Part shown: piece after piece, positions 34,651-46,683 of the stretch
Layout of the letters: each line of letters begins with the position of its first letter
Position numbering within the stretch: the stretch's first letter is position 1
Origin: Camellia lanceoleosa
Lineage: Eukaryota > Streptophyta > Magnoliopsida > Ericales > Theaceae
Length of the DNA: 64,000 nt
Reading direction: 5' to 3'
NCBI GenBank assembly: GCA_025200525.1
Contig: CM045758.1
Location: 166,496,261 to 166,560,260, forward strand
Position numbers and translations under genes: made by a program
Notes under the pieces: model-generated
Told to the model about the DNA's origin: nothing
Database searches by the model: none
What the model saw: only the letters and a program-made list of their open reading frames with translations

Positions 34651-36359
34651 AAGCTACGATAATACTCTTACTATACATTTGTATATATAAAATACACTAA
34701 TGCACCCCTACAAGCTCCCAACCTTAAACTCCTCTATGTGGCCCGATTGCGCCTTTGCTTCCACTTCATTCAACTAAGTCTCTTCCCTATCCCTACAAAA
34801 AAATTTAAAAATTAATAAATTAATAAATCTACTGATAGTGATGAGTGATCTTTACAGATAGTGATGCTGAAGATTTATCCTATCCTGTCAAAAGAATAGT
34901 CATGGTGGAATTGGGTGAGAAGGTGAGACTTTGGTGGAATGTGTTGTTAACTTAGAGATTTAATAGTTTGAGCTGTTGGAACTCATGTACCCTTTTAGGA
35001 AATGGAAATAGCTTTGGTTTACATTTGAAGTTCTTACATTACAAAACCAAAATCATGGGACTAATCTGATCTTTACGAGATTATTGTGATGTTAAATTGC
35101 GGGGATCGAGCTAGTTTATTCAGTAGTTCAGGGAACCATAGTCATTGGTGAGATAATCCCTGGAAATGCCTTTCTATGGAAAACAGAACCTTTGGTACAG
35201 GGGAAGTATTTTGGGAATGTCTTTTCTTAGTTGTTGTATAACTTAGGTACTTTAATTGCATTTGAAACCTTAATTGCTGGGAATCTTGACCTTTCCTGTG
35301 GTGGGTAACCATTTCACAAGAACTTGAGTCAGAAATTGTGACAATTTCCAGAAAGTGATATGGTAAACTATAGGTAAATGTTTTTTTCCCCTTTTCGTTT
35401 TGCATGGAGTTCACATTTTGTTTTTCCATGCTACTTTGTTCTTATTCATGTTAGGTTTTAGCAAAAAATTTCCTTGCGGGGCTCCTATTAGAATATAATC
35501 ACATCTTGCTTCCTGCTTCACATAATATTTCCTATGTTTTGTGCTTCTTTTTTTGTTTCAATAATTATGTTCACGACATTTGGGAACTTGTTTTTCATAA
35601 ATCTCGTATGATCATACTTCTCTGTGTTTCTTTGATGTGTCACACTTGATATTGAAACTTTACACTACATAGTACTAAATATACCAAGCAAATCATATGT
35701 AATGTGAAAATAAGTAAGCAATATACACATTCTTTGCTGCGTGTTTAATTCTGCCTTTTGAGTTTCCATTGTAAGGTTCATATACTTCGTTCATGCTCTC
35801 TAATATAGTTCCAAGGTTTATCACATTCATTTCATTTTCATTATTCTATATGAACTTGATAATTTTTCTTCAAATCATTTTCCATGTTTCTCGTGCCTGT
35901 TTCACATTTTGGAACCAGTCCTTTTCATACCACAATCTATGTCATTGCCCTTTAGGCGCTTTGGTTGAACTAGCCTCTGCTCTCATTCTGTTCATCATTC
36001 GGAAGTCCTTATAAAGAATCACGATGCAGGAGTTAAGAGGAGCCTCTTAACTTCTTACAAACCACATGTGGCTGTGGTGGCTGATGTTTTGCTATTATTT
36101 TTCTTTTCTTTTCCTCTTGTGCGCCTATCTATAATTTTTACCCTTTTTTCAATGACTTGACGTACTAAAGGAAATAAATATTTTGTTGTGATGTGTGTTT
36201 TTCTCCCAATTGTGCACTTCCTAGAAAGGCTTTGTCCATAACCTTGTGGGCTAAAACAAGAAATCACATGCGTGTTGAATTTTTATTTTTTTCATTTTTA
36301 TATTATCTTTTCTCTTTATTTGGGTACTTTATTATTGTCATGTCCACTGTAAAAAATTA
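34651..36359. other. Intergenic DNA, no gene recognised
   Basis: I found no exon, transposon end or RING-finger coding sequence in either strand of this stretch, which was searched for the missing end of PEX2. Confidence 0.4.
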
Positions 36360-36918
36360 GGAGTGCAACTCGGGCGGGTTCAACCCGAGCAACCCGAGCC
36401 CAGCCCGAGTTTTTTTAGGGCTTGGACAACTATATCTTGTAATTTGGACGGGCCTGGGCAGATTTTTGATTCCCGAATTGTAATTCGGGCCGGGTTTGGG
36501 AAGAACCAATGGTCAACCCGAGCAATCCGAACCCGAATTAAATTTAATATATTATATAAATTATATAATATATATATAATTTAATAAATTATATAATATA
36601 TATAAATTAAGTAAAAGAGTTAATCTTAATTTTTAATTTTTATTTTTTGATGACCAGAAAAATAACTTTGAATAATTCTCAATTCTTTGTTAATTATCAA
36701 TTCTACCTACAGGTTTTAAAACAAATCTACCTACAAGTTTCTGGGCAATTTGGGCAATTCGGGCTAACCCGAGTTCAAAATACAAAGCTTGGACCGGGCT
36801 CGGGCAGTAAAGCTCGGGTTCATGTTCGGATTTGGGCGGGTTTGGGTACTGCTCTGGGCAATTCGGGTCGGGCTTGGGCAGACCCCCAACCTGACCAAAC
36901 CCGCCCGAGTTGCACCCC
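36360..36918. mobile_element. Inverted-repeat element rich in CCCGAG motifs
   Basis: The left end GGAGTGCAACTCGGGCGGGT and the right end read inward (GGGGTGCAACTCGGGCGGGT) are nearly identical over 20 bases. Subterminal regions carry many CAACCCGAG / CTCGGGTTG motifs. The centre is an AT-rich TATATAATTTAATA stretch. No clean target duplication was found. It is a non-coding MITE or foldback element of unknown superfamily. Confidence 0.7.
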
Positions 36919-37524
36919 TATAAAAAATAAGACAAAATGGTTTTTATTTTTTTGAAATTTGATAAGCAATAAAAAGGAAATTTTGTTAAAAGAAAAGGAA
37001 GGTACAGCATGAGAACAAATGTCCTTCAAGAAAACAACAAGAGAGACAAACCATAATGTCGTCATCAGGCTTTTAATAATTCACTCTCATTGGCAGAGTT
37101 GATTAATTGTGTGTGACTTTCATATCTTAAATGTGATATTGGCCCCGCCTGAATAGTTTCATATATTTTGTATTATGTTGTTTTCACCTCAGAATCATGT
37201 TCACTATGGTTGTCTAATAAGATTGCTATATGACATTTTGGAATTTGAATCACTCCCCGTATACTAAATCACCTAATTTACTCTTTACTTGCTGACAGTG
37301 TAGTCATAAACTACTAAAAATATGCCATAATTGTTTTGGCAGTTCATAGTAATATCACATCTTTCATATATTTTCTAGTACATGATAATCTAGTTGAATT
37401 TATAGACAAGTGTTTTTATTCATTATTATTTTTATTTATTAAAAAAAACATTGATCAATGAATTTATTTTCTTGGCTTTCCTTATATTGGAGTCAGTTTT
37501 GGTTATTAGGAGTTAAAGTTGTTA

Positions 37525-37774
37525 GGCACTGTTTGGGAAGCCAGGCTTTTTGGCTTTTTGGCTATTTTAGCCACAAAAGACAAAAATAGGCTTTTTTAGC
37601 CACAAAAAACAAAACATCACATCCAATCCATAATCATTACACTCCTCTCTCACAAAAAAAGTCAAAAAAGCCAAAAAGCCAAAAAGCCCTTCCCAAACCA
37701 GACTTTTAAGCCCAGACTAAAATAGCCAAAAAAGTTAAAAAGCCAAAAAGTCAACCCACTTCCCAAACGGAGGC
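37525..37774. mobile_element. Tourist-like MITE, TSD TTA
   Basis: The ends are GGCACTGTTTGGGAAG and, read inward from the right, GCCTCCGTTTGGGAAG. TTA flanks both sides (37522-37524 and 37775-37777), as expected for PIF/Harbinger. The interior repeats GGCTTTTTGGC and GGCTATTTTAGCC. It is the same family as the copies at 45618 and 46141. Confidence 0.85.
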
Positions 37775-37989
37775 TTAATTAATGTTGCTTGGTATTTAAT
37801 GAGGAAAGTACAGATAAATCTTACTCTGTTTTCTTTTTCTTTTTCTAAGACCAATAAGTCATAAAAAAAATTGCCAAGACAATAACATCTTATTCGGTAT
37901 AGTTCCAGTTGCAATAAAAAAATTGAAGATGTCGCAGACCAACTTGATGATAATGTAATAATATAACAATCTTTACAAGGGGGTATAAC

Positions 37990-38390
37990 CAATAAGATCA
38001 AGTTCAAAATCATTACTCTCTTACCAGGATATAGAGAGTATCCTTGCTTTAAAGAAAGAAGAGAAGGATATTTGATTAGAGCAAGAAGCTACTCAAATCG
38101 TATGTTTTAGAGGTGCACCCTAACATGCTTCAAGTCAAACCAGAGGTAATATTAGGGCGATTAGATATCTCATGTTCTAAACGCTTTTCTAAACTGGACA
38201 TGAGACATCTAAAGTTGTGCTTGGAAGAACATTCCATTCAAAAAGGCATCATGCAATCAATAGACTATAAATTTCAGTCAATTGGCCAACAACTTCTCAA
38301 TAGTGTTCATAAACTACAATATAAGAGGACCTATAAAACTGAAATTCAAACCCATGAGATTTTCTTAATATTTAGTTGCTGAAGTCAATA
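37990..38390 (+). pseudogene. Unidentified coding-like remnant
   Basis: Two adjoining open stretches in different frames look coding. The first includes ITLLPGYREYPCFKERR, the second VKPEVILGRLDISCSKRF and HLKLCLEEHSIQKGIMQS. They stop at 38380. I do not recognise them; a decayed retroelement or related insertion is possible. The remnant lies immediately downstream of the last recognisable PEX2 exon, on the opposite strand. Confidence 0.35.
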
Positions 38391-38426
38391 GAGTTGCACA
38401 AAAACAAAAAAATATAATAAAATTAC

Positions 38427-40847
38427 CGAGAATTCATTCCACACTAACTGGCGATTCATGTACTCAAAGCTAACAGCTCGATTCATATTAGGACTTCCAT
38501 AGACAAGTCTTGCTTTTAGTGCTCTCTCAATAAAATTTTGATACCTGCATCAATATAACATGCGCAAAGCCACAAACCAAAAACTATTAAAGCTATCATG
38601 TAATCAAAGGATAACCTCACTCCTAATCACTTAAAAAGTTACTAAAAGAAGATAATTCTGAAAGATTTATCTTATAGAAGCAACTGTTTGTTGTTCCAAG
38701 GCATGACTTACAGGTTTAATGTTGGTCAATGATACTTTATAATCCTTTTGTTCTTTAGATAGAACACAGAGATGATACATTGCCAATATGCCCTGTACCA
38801 CCCAGCCATCCACAACGCTCAATAACACATCGGTGCTTCAAACTTTTAAACAATGCTATAACATGACAGAATTTCGCATTATTATATCATGTTTCTCTTG
38901 CATTCATTCAGTCTTGTAGAATGTGCTTACCCGCTCTCACACACACACAACTTTACACAATATAGAATGTGAGTGCTCCATCTAACATATTTCTATCACC
39001 TCATTCGTAATGCCATAGTTAAGTATTTACTGACAGGCTGTGTTTGAAAGACCATGAAAGAATTGTGCTAAAAAAACATACCTTCCTGTGTATAGAAATA
39101 TAAGCAGGTTGCCAAACGAGGCAGCTTTAAAAATTCCTTCTATACGTTGTATTAGTATCCAAGCTCGGCGTGGCAGTGACCTCTGGAAAGTATGAAAGAT
39201 GAATCAAATCCTTTTTGTTGTTTCACCATATACATACATAAAGTGTGTCTACATATAATTGCTTTCCAGGGGAGAGATAGATTTGATTATGATTGCACGA
39301 AATTAAAATGAAAAAGCTGCTCAGAATCACCCCATCTACGGAAAGCGGAAAATGATTGTAAACGGGCACAGATATATTGACCACCAACAGTCGCAATACA
39401 GTAGCAAAGTTTCTGAGCAACAGTGAGTCCAGGTCCCCCCAAGCCCGTTCTGACTGGAGCATGTCACACAAAAATATACAACATACAACTTAGGATACAA
39501 GTAGACAAGTCTGGGTTGATATGGGTTTCAATGGAAAAAAATTCAACTGTAGCAGGCTGCCAAAAGTAGTTGACGTTGAGATACAAAAATTATAGTTTCA
39601 TGGAACCTTACCATTAAAGTGAAAACTAATTTGATGAAATGTAAAACAAGGATGAATGATAAGAACCAAAGTGATTGCAAGCCCTCATAAATCATGAAAA
39701 TTCAATTTATGCCAAAAAATGCAAAATAAGACTTTGGAAAACAGAGGGATGGTTCACTTTTTAAGTGTGTGTGCCATATAAAACCAAGGCACAGAATTAC
39801 CCATCGACCAACACTGTAAGCAAGACAAGGCAACAGGTTCTTACCTTTAACTCTTGGTTCGATCGCTCGTTCATCTCTGTACCTCAAATTCATGAGAGCA
39901 CTTCCCGGAGTAGGCTTATCAACCCAAATGGAGAATCTCCAAATAAGAAACTCAAGGAAAGCATCAAGTTCAGGTTCTTAATGAAATAACAATCCTGGCT
40001 AATACCAAAGAAATGGAAGAAGAAATTAAATCCAAAATTATCTATACTATTAATCTCTTCAAACAAATAAGCCAGAAGACGCATATATACCGTCATTAAA
40101 GAAAAAACCTTAACCAACTGTTCTTTCAACATGGCTGACATTTCAATGTCAAGTCGATGTGCGTCAACTTGATTAACTCTAGATATTGAAATAGGGATAA
40201 TTGACTGTGGACAAAAGCACCATACACGTTTAAGCACGAGAGCAAACAAAAATGCTAAAATCAAGCAAATTTTTCTAACTATGGCAGCACCCAAAAGTCT
40301 CTGAAACTAGCTTCATAAGTTCAGTTGGTGAATGCTATTATTACCAGAGCAAATGACTCATATTAGAGTATATGCCACTGCATTAGCCCTCGAAGCTCCA
40401 TGGCCCATTTCAAATATACAAAGGCAATAATTTTAGGGAATTAGCACCCCAAAAAAATAACTGTTATGCATTCAAAATATGGAAATCCTCATGTATTCAT
40501 ATGAATAGTCTTTAAAAAAAAATAGATTCTACGATTTCCTTTTATGATTTCAATTACTTAAAACAAAGATCTTTTTTCTTTTTTCTTTTTTTTTTGTGAA
40601 AACTTTGGGAAAATTTAACATATGTAACTTTCATTCAGCTCAAAGAATAAGCATCAATTCACAGCTTATACTAGATTCAGTTATTCCCGGGAAAATTTCC
40701 CGCACATTTATATACGAAATAAAATTTTTAAAAAAAAAAAAAAAAAAAAAGAAGTAAACCCTAAGTACGAAATTAAGAAGCAATTTTTCGTGAAAGTTCA
40801 TATTGGAGGAACAAAGAAGAAGACAATTCGAAAGCCTAGAAGGTTGG

Positions 40848-40884
<37 letters not shown>

Positions 40885-41025
40885 GGGAGAGAGAGTAAGA
40901 GATTGCCATTGGGGGAGCAGCCTTTGGTGTGCATCCACCCAAGCGTCTTCGGGCGGTGCTCGAATGGCACTGCTTGATGAAGTTGAATATGAAGATGAAG
41001 ACGGAGCTAGGGTTTCTCTCTGCAT
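38427..41025 (-). pseudogene. PEX2: Peroxisome biogenesis protein 2 (PEX2) relic, lacks RING-finger end
   Basis: Exons read on the minus strand: exon 1 from ATG 41025 (PPEDAWVDAHQRLLPQWQSL), its end blurred by a CT repeat; exon 2 40204-40091 (SIIPISISRVNQVDAHRLDI); exon 3 39998-39845 (LDAFLEFLIWRFSIWVDKPT); exon 4 39453-39317 (GLTVAQKLCYCIATVGGQYI); exon 5 39182-39082 (RSLPRRAWILIQRIEGIF); exon 6 38544-38427 (NFIERALKARLVYGSPNM, ending NRQLVWNEFS). Most junctions are GT-AG with consistent phases. PEX2 is a peroxisomal membrane RING ubiquitin ligase that, with PEX10 and PEX12, recycles the import receptor PEX5. Damage: a TAA in exon 3 where relatives read FQYEPELD, CT in place of GT after exon 4, and no RING exon found in the 5 kb downstream. 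A functional copy is presumably elsewhere. Confidence 0.85.
40855..40880. repeat. (GA)n microsatellite at the PEX2 exon 1 boundary
   Basis: A run of about 13 GA units lies where the splice donor of PEX2 exon 1 should be. On the minus strand it would encode Ser-Leu repeats, which PEX2 proteins lack there. Expansion may have disturbed the exon end. Confidence 0.7.
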
Positions 41026-41892
41026 TCAACAATGATTCATGGAAAATGAGTAGGAGCACTCGTTAGTGCCGCCACAATTATTAGTGCCACCGCGAATTAT
41101 GTGTCAGTGTCTCATTCGTGTCACAATGGTGTTGCGTCTGTTTTTTTTTTTTTTTAATAAATGTCACATCATTAATAGTTATTTTAAAAAATTATTTGTA
41201 GTAATTTCTATTATTATTGATAATTCATCACGAATGGACACCACTAATAAGATGAAAATTTTAAAAAAAAAACATAAGAGTAAAACATCCCATCATGTAG
41301 GAGTCATGTTATTTTAGAATGGTTAGTATTCCTCTTTTTAATGATCTCATTCATTTTTAAATACAAATTGGTTATATAGTTTCAGAAATTATATTTCAGT
41401 CCCTGAAATTTCTAAAAGGTGATTTGGAAGGTTGGATATTAGAACATATCTTTTTAATTTTTTTACATATCTTTTTGTATAAAGTTGAAAAATACAATTA
41501 GGAATTGTTTGAAGAGTGTTAGATTAGTATATTTTTTTACTTTTATGAAAAAAATGTGAAATGTATACTGGAGTTGAAATCATATGGTAGATAAATGACG
41601 TGAATCAAATAAAAGGTAATATGACTCAAATAAGAGGTAGTATAATCCAAATAAAATAATTGTGTCCTAAATAAAATAACATGTTAAAATAGCACGTTCA
41701 GCACATGCCAAACAAACCCTTAATTAGCATTTTCCAAACAACCTCTAATTTCATAATAAATGACTATTTTTATTAATAAATAATCAAGATGTCAAAATTT
41801 TATTTCAACTAATGATTCGGATAATTTTATAATTATATAGGAGAGTAATTAAGAATTTTATTTTTTCAATTCATTCTATTAAATAAAATTTT
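41026..41892. other. AT-rich DNA upstream of PEX2 relic
   Basis: A short promoter may lie next to 41025, but no TATA box was convincing. The rest is AT-rich with no gene. Confidence 0.35.
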
Positions 41893-42112
41893 GGACAAAT
41901 TACATATACCTCCCTCGAGATTTAACTAAATTATAGATACCCCTAAGGTTTCAGAAATTACAGATACCCCCTGAGATTTTTATTTTCATAACAATTTGTC
42001 CCATAATTTGTTATGCAAATAGTACCTTCAGGGGGTATCTGTAATTTCTTAAACCTCATGGGGGTATTTGTAATTTTGCTAAATCTCGAGGGGGATATAT
42101 GTAATTTGCCCT
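41893..42112. mobile_element. Foldback MITE with long inverted repeats
   Basis: The two halves are near-complementary: GGACAAATTACATATACC... on the left and AGGGCAAATTACATATATCC read inward, both continuing into CTCGAGATTTA and then a second pair (GTATCTGTAATTTCT / AGAAATTACAGATACCCC). AAAATTTT lies on both sides (41885-41892 and 42113-42120) as a possible 8-bp duplication, though the motif is palindromic and AT-rich so chance is possible. Confidence 0.7.
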
Positions 42113-42232
42113 AAAATTTTTTGACAAATGGGTATTTATAATTTTTTTAAATTACATAGAGTAATTTGTATTTTAAGTAAATCTCAATAAATATATTTAT
42201 AATTTACTATATTATATATATATATATAACCA

Positions 42233-43004
42233 TGTGCGGGAAAGAAATATACCTTCTCGTATAATCCTGTTGATCAAGTCTGCGTTCCTCCGTACGACGT
42301 CGCTTTATCACCTGAAAACACAAACGTGAGCTAGCCGGCGGGTGGGTGCCGGAAACCTCTCCGATGCCTAAGTCAGAAAGATTGTCAAATAGGCAAAAGC
42401 TCTGTGTATTCAGGGAACAAAAGTTGCATTACCTCTCCACAGGTGGTATGGGTGAGCTTTTATAGGTTTCGCGTGGCACAATCCTAGTAGGACTCTTACT
42501 CCTCCATGTAGAGTCCTCCTAGGATTCAAACTCCTGGAGGATAATGCTTATCCTCCAACACCCCTCTCACTGCTTAAACCACGTGAGATGGTTATACTAA
42601 GGCCGAACTTCAATGAAACCGAAGTAACCGTTACTTCGGCACATTACTTTCCTTTCTCTTACCTCGGCCTTCCCATGCTTGGACCGAGCTAACCACAAGA
42701 AAGTTGAACCGAACTACCATCAGAACCGAGTCCTTTAGGACTTACCACATCTCGGTCTCCATACGCTACGACCGAAGTAATCGCTGAAAACCGAACTACC
42801 CCACATCACATTGCTCAACCGAAGTATAAAATAAAGCCTCATGCGACCGGGCTAATCATCACGGTTGTGAGACCGGTCTAACTCCAAAGCTACTTATCCA
42901 AACCGGAGTAACTTATATGGCCCTTCTACTCAGACCTTTGCATTGCGACCCATAACGGCCCTATACGCAGCTCGGCCCAATTTAGCATATAAATTACCCT
43001 CTCA
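42233..43004 (-). mobile_element. Solo LTR, gypsy Tat-like, with TSD AACCA
   Basis: On the minus strand it starts TGAGAGGGTAATTTATATGC and ends TTTCCCGCACA. Perfect flanking duplication AACCA lies at 42228-42232 and 43005-43009. A TATA box (CCTATAAAAG) is at about 42458-42467. The segment GCATCGGAGAGG followed by CCGCCGG and TTTTCAGGTG parallels the U5 of the other Tat-like LTRs. The start matches that of the solo LTR at 7696 (TGAGAGGG.ATTTAT). U3 is rich in CCGAAGT/CCGAGCT motifs. Confidence 0.85.
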
Positions 43005-43009
43005 AACCA

Positions 43010-44066
43010 TCTCCAATGTTGTACCTTTCATTTCATCAAATTTAAAATTTGATGAAAATATGAGCCTTTTGCTGCACTTAACATTTTTACCAAATAAGTA
43101 TCAAATCTATGATATTTTAAATCTTTCATCAAATTGATAATGACTTGTGGCTTTCATCAATTCATTGTTCATAGCTATTGGAGTTGTAGACACTAGACGT
43201 CCAACCGATTGTCCTCTTGAATGACTACCTACTTCAAAAAATTTGTGAAAAAATTACACTGTCCGATTAACCGATGGTTTGATAAAATTACAAAATACTC
43301 CTTTAAAACGCACGATATCAAAATAAACTTTTACTAAAATTTAATGAAAAAAATGTTAAATATTAAAAATGCTCTAAGGTAAAGATTCATTCCTCATATA
43401 TAAATTTATTATTGATTTGTGATACAAATATAACATGTACTAGATTTTATTCCTCCTCAATGGAGCTTCTATTTATATCACAAAAGTAGAATACAAATTT
43501 TTTCACTCATTTTCTAATTACATTTCTTCTTCTAAATGCAAAAAAAAATTCTCTCCTTATATTTATCTTTCTCACAATTCCTCTTACTCTCATCTCTAAC
43601 TTCTCACTACACATATAATTTTTCAACCCTAATTATGCCTTACTCCCTAATTTGTCATCAGTCTTGCTACTTCTAAGTTCTAACCACCAGCCCCTACTCT
43701 CTTACTAACTGGTGATTCTCCTCCTCAGTCATTCATCTATTGCAACTTCATAGTCCATTCCCAAACCCAAAACCTATTAAGTCTCTTGCTACTTCAATTA
43801 ACTCATTTCAATCCTCACACCACCACAAATAGCCCCACCATCAACTTACTCTCATCACAACCTCTCTTAATCTTCTCCTAACTCTATGAATCCCCTTTTC
43901 ACGTGTCATTCATCCATAAGAGATAAAGAGATTTAAAGGTTTTAAAAAATAAAAAAGTAAGAGAAGAATAATGAGGTTGGTCACAAAAATGAAAGGAAAC
44001 CTAATGATGGGGTGGTATATGAGAAGGCAAGGGGTAACAAGGAGTTGTTGGTGAGTAGTGATAGTA
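43010..44066. other. AT-rich intergenic DNA
   Basis: A near-palindrome CATCAAATTTAAAATTTGAT lies at about 43037-43056. No gene was found. Confidence 0.4.
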
Positions 44067-44316
44067 GCCCTGTTTGGTGCAACTTAAAAGCTGTTTATTT
44101 CAGTTTTCAGCTTAATTTAAGCTATTTTGATGTGTTGGGTTTAGCTTATAGCTTATAGCTTATAGTTTTTTTGAAGTCAGAAATCAACTTATTCTTTGAG
44201 TAGGGTAGGAAATGCTTAATTTATAAGTCAGAAATCAGCTTATGTTCATAATTATAAGCTATAAGCTGTTTAGATATAAGCTATAAGCACTTTCTCACAA
44301 CTCTACTAAACAGGGC
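44067..44316. mobile_element. MITE with GCCCTGTTT ends
   Basis: The ends are GCCCTGTTTGGTGC and, read inward from the right, GCCCTGTTTAGTAG. The interior repeats AGCTTATAGCTTATAGC and its inverted form TATAAGCTATAAGC. No clear target duplication was identified. Confidence 0.65.
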
Positions 44317-44939
44317 CAGTGAAAGGTGGGTTATAAGGAAAATTGTAAAAAAACAAATAAATAAATAAGGGATTTATTTTGGTTTTTAAATAGGGATCAA
44401 ATTGTAACCAAAAATAAATAAATTAATTAAAATAATCAAAGTTAGGTGGGGGCATATTAATTTGAGAGAGAGGGACAAAATGAATGAAAACTTAACCTCT
44501 AACATATTTCGAGGGCTTCCTTATATCATTTGTTCATCATTTCCTTATCCATTCCAAGTTGTCTTGTTGGCCGAAAGTTTATGGTGTAATTAATATCGTT
44601 CATGGTGATTTTACATACTCCGGTGTGAGGGGTTTTGCTACATTTAATGCTACAATGACCTCATTAAATGGTTGATGTGTGGGTGCAATAATTTTGCAGG
44701 ATCTTTATCTGTTTATGTGGCTACGTCCCTGCTTGACAAGTGTTTGCATGCCATTGGTCCTGGCTCAGCATTGACCTCTTAAAGTTGCTAGGCTTTAACC
44801 GCAACTAGTTGAGGGCCTAGGATGGGGGTAGGTTAAGTTTACCTGGGCCGTGAGTTGTGGGCTGGGCCTTATTGGGTGCATGAGCCGTGGACTGGGCTCT
44901 CTTGGGTGCCCATCGATATCAATTAATATTTTGAAAACT

Positions 44940-45045
44940 GGAAGGATTAAATTGAAATTCAAAAAAACTATAGGAGCCACCGGTGTAATGAATATTTACA
45001 TCAATGGTTCCTATAGTTTATTTTGAATTTCATTTTAGTCCCGCT
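44940..45045. repeat. Inverted repeat (hairpin)
   Basis: AAATTCAAAAAAACTATAGG and CCTATAGTTTATTTTGAATT face each other around a loop of about 45 bp that itself pairs in part (GCCACCGGTGTAA / TTTACATCAATGG). It may be a short MITE or the centre of a decayed one. Confidence 0.55.
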
Positions 45046-45617
45046 AGATTTGTTTTTCATTCCAATTTCTAATGACAAGTGATAGAAAGACCAAATTGTA
45101 GGAAAATTGAAAGTGTATGAATCAAATTGTTCAAATTCAAACTACAGTAACTAAAATGACACTTCATTTAAACTAGAGAGACCAATGACATAATTTACCC
45201 TTTTTTTGTATTTGTAAATAAAAACTAATCATCTCAAGTTGAATTTGCCTTCCCTCTATATTTTCAAAAATTATAGTCCCCATCTCCTTTTCTCTATTTC
45301 CTACGTCCAGTTTTTAGTTACAATCTTGTAATTGTGGTAAAAAAATGCAACAATTTTTGCTCAAAATGTTTACAAAGAGTTTACAAAAAACTAAAAATAT
45401 ATACATATACACAGTGGAAAGTCATTGATGAGAAACCAAGTATAAAATATTACAAGAATATGATTTCCAAGTGACATTTTTTTTATGAGCATATTGAAAT
45501 AAGCACTGGCATTTCAAATGAACATTGAAACGCCCATTGTTGATTACTCTTTTTACCTATTGTGTGAATAAAGTTGATGGCAGTTTACTGCTATGGTTTA
45601 GATCAAAAACATGGTTA

Positions 45618-45861
45618 ATCTTCGTTTGGAAAGTGGGTTGACGTTTTGACTTTTTATATTTTTTTGACCATTTTAGTCTGGGGCTAAAAAGTCTGATTGG
45701 AGAAAGACTTTTGATTTTTTTCTGTTTTTTTTAGAGAAAGAATGTAATGATTATGGATTGGATGTGATATTTTGTCTTATTGGGCTGAAAAATTTATTTT
45801 ATTTTTTGTGACTATTTTAACAAAAAAAAAAAAACCCCAAAAATCATTTCCCAAACATAGG
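45618..45861. mobile_element. Tourist-like MITE, decayed copy
   Basis: Read from the left it follows the reverse complement of the 37525 element: CGTTTGGAAAGTGGGTTGAC, TTTTAGTCTGGGGCTAAAAA, then AATGATTATGGATTGGATGT. It ends near TTTCCCAAACATAGG. The flanking TTA is seen only on the left. Confidence 0.7.
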
Positions 45862-46140
45862 TTTGTATTTTAGAAATATACACATAAACCTATTGTAGAC
45901 TAGAATATATGTAAAGTCCAACTTGATTAACAATTTTTGTGTTTGGAAACTTCGTCACTTTTTGAATTTAAAAAAATTAGAAGTCATAAAATTAAAGATT
46001 GTTTTGAGAATTAACTATTTTAATTGATTTTTATTTTTTATTTTTTATAAAAAGACATAAAAATAAAAATTTTAAAAAACCTTTTGATAGCGATTTTAAA
46101 AATTTTTAAAACTATTTTACCATATTTCCAAATATACCAT

Positions 46141-46466
46141 GCTTTTGTTTGGTAATTTGGGTTGGGTTGGGTTGGGTTGGGTTGGATTGGGTTTGATTTG
46201 GAGCTATTTTAGCCACAAAAAAGACAAAATACGTTTTTTAACCTAATAAGACAAAACATCATATATAACACATAATCATTACATTTTTTCTCTTACAAAA
46301 GTCAAAAAAATCAAAAAAAATCATCATAAACGAACCAATAATTATTACATTTTTCTATCACAAAAGTCAAAAAAGTAAAAAAAAACTCATTCCAAACGAA
46401 GTTTTTTAACCCGATAATAAAATAATCAAAAAACTAAAGAGCCAACCCACTTCCCAAACAAATCCC
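46141..46466. mobile_element. Tourist-like MITE with internal duplication and GGGTT run
   Basis: This is a third copy of the same family, with GGAGCTATTTTAGCCACAAA, AATCATTACATTTTTTC and AACCCACTTCCCAAACAAAT. An internal part is duplicated (two ATTATTACATTTTTCT/TCACAAAAGTC blocks). Near the left end GGGTT is repeated five times in tandem. Confidence 0.65.
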
Positions 46467-46683
46467 AAATCAACTAAAAAACATCACATATTACCTAACT
46501 TTTCTACGCACAAAAAATAAATAAAATAAAAAAATCAACAACTTTCCAAATTAATTAATTATTATTATTTTTTCTTTTATTTCTATATTGATTCAGCAAT
46601 GAGAGTTGTTTGGACCAACTGACGTGTGATGAAAGGCAAGTCATCCATACCATGACTAGAAAATTTACAAAAAAATTATTTTC

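Noticed and set aside
39890..40294. Minus-strand ORF of 134 codons as an intact PEX2 exon
   Set aside because: The frame runs through an intron and leaves the PEX2 frame after SLMT; exons 2 and 3 with a splice fit far better.
43037..43056. CATCAAATTTAAAATTTGAT near-palindrome as a regulatory site
   Set aside because: AT-rich, no neighbouring gene, not repeated; likely chance or MITE debris.
46152..46185. GGGTT tandem repeat
   Set aside because: The 5-bp unit is not the plant telomere repeat (TTTAGGG) and it lies inside a MITE end.
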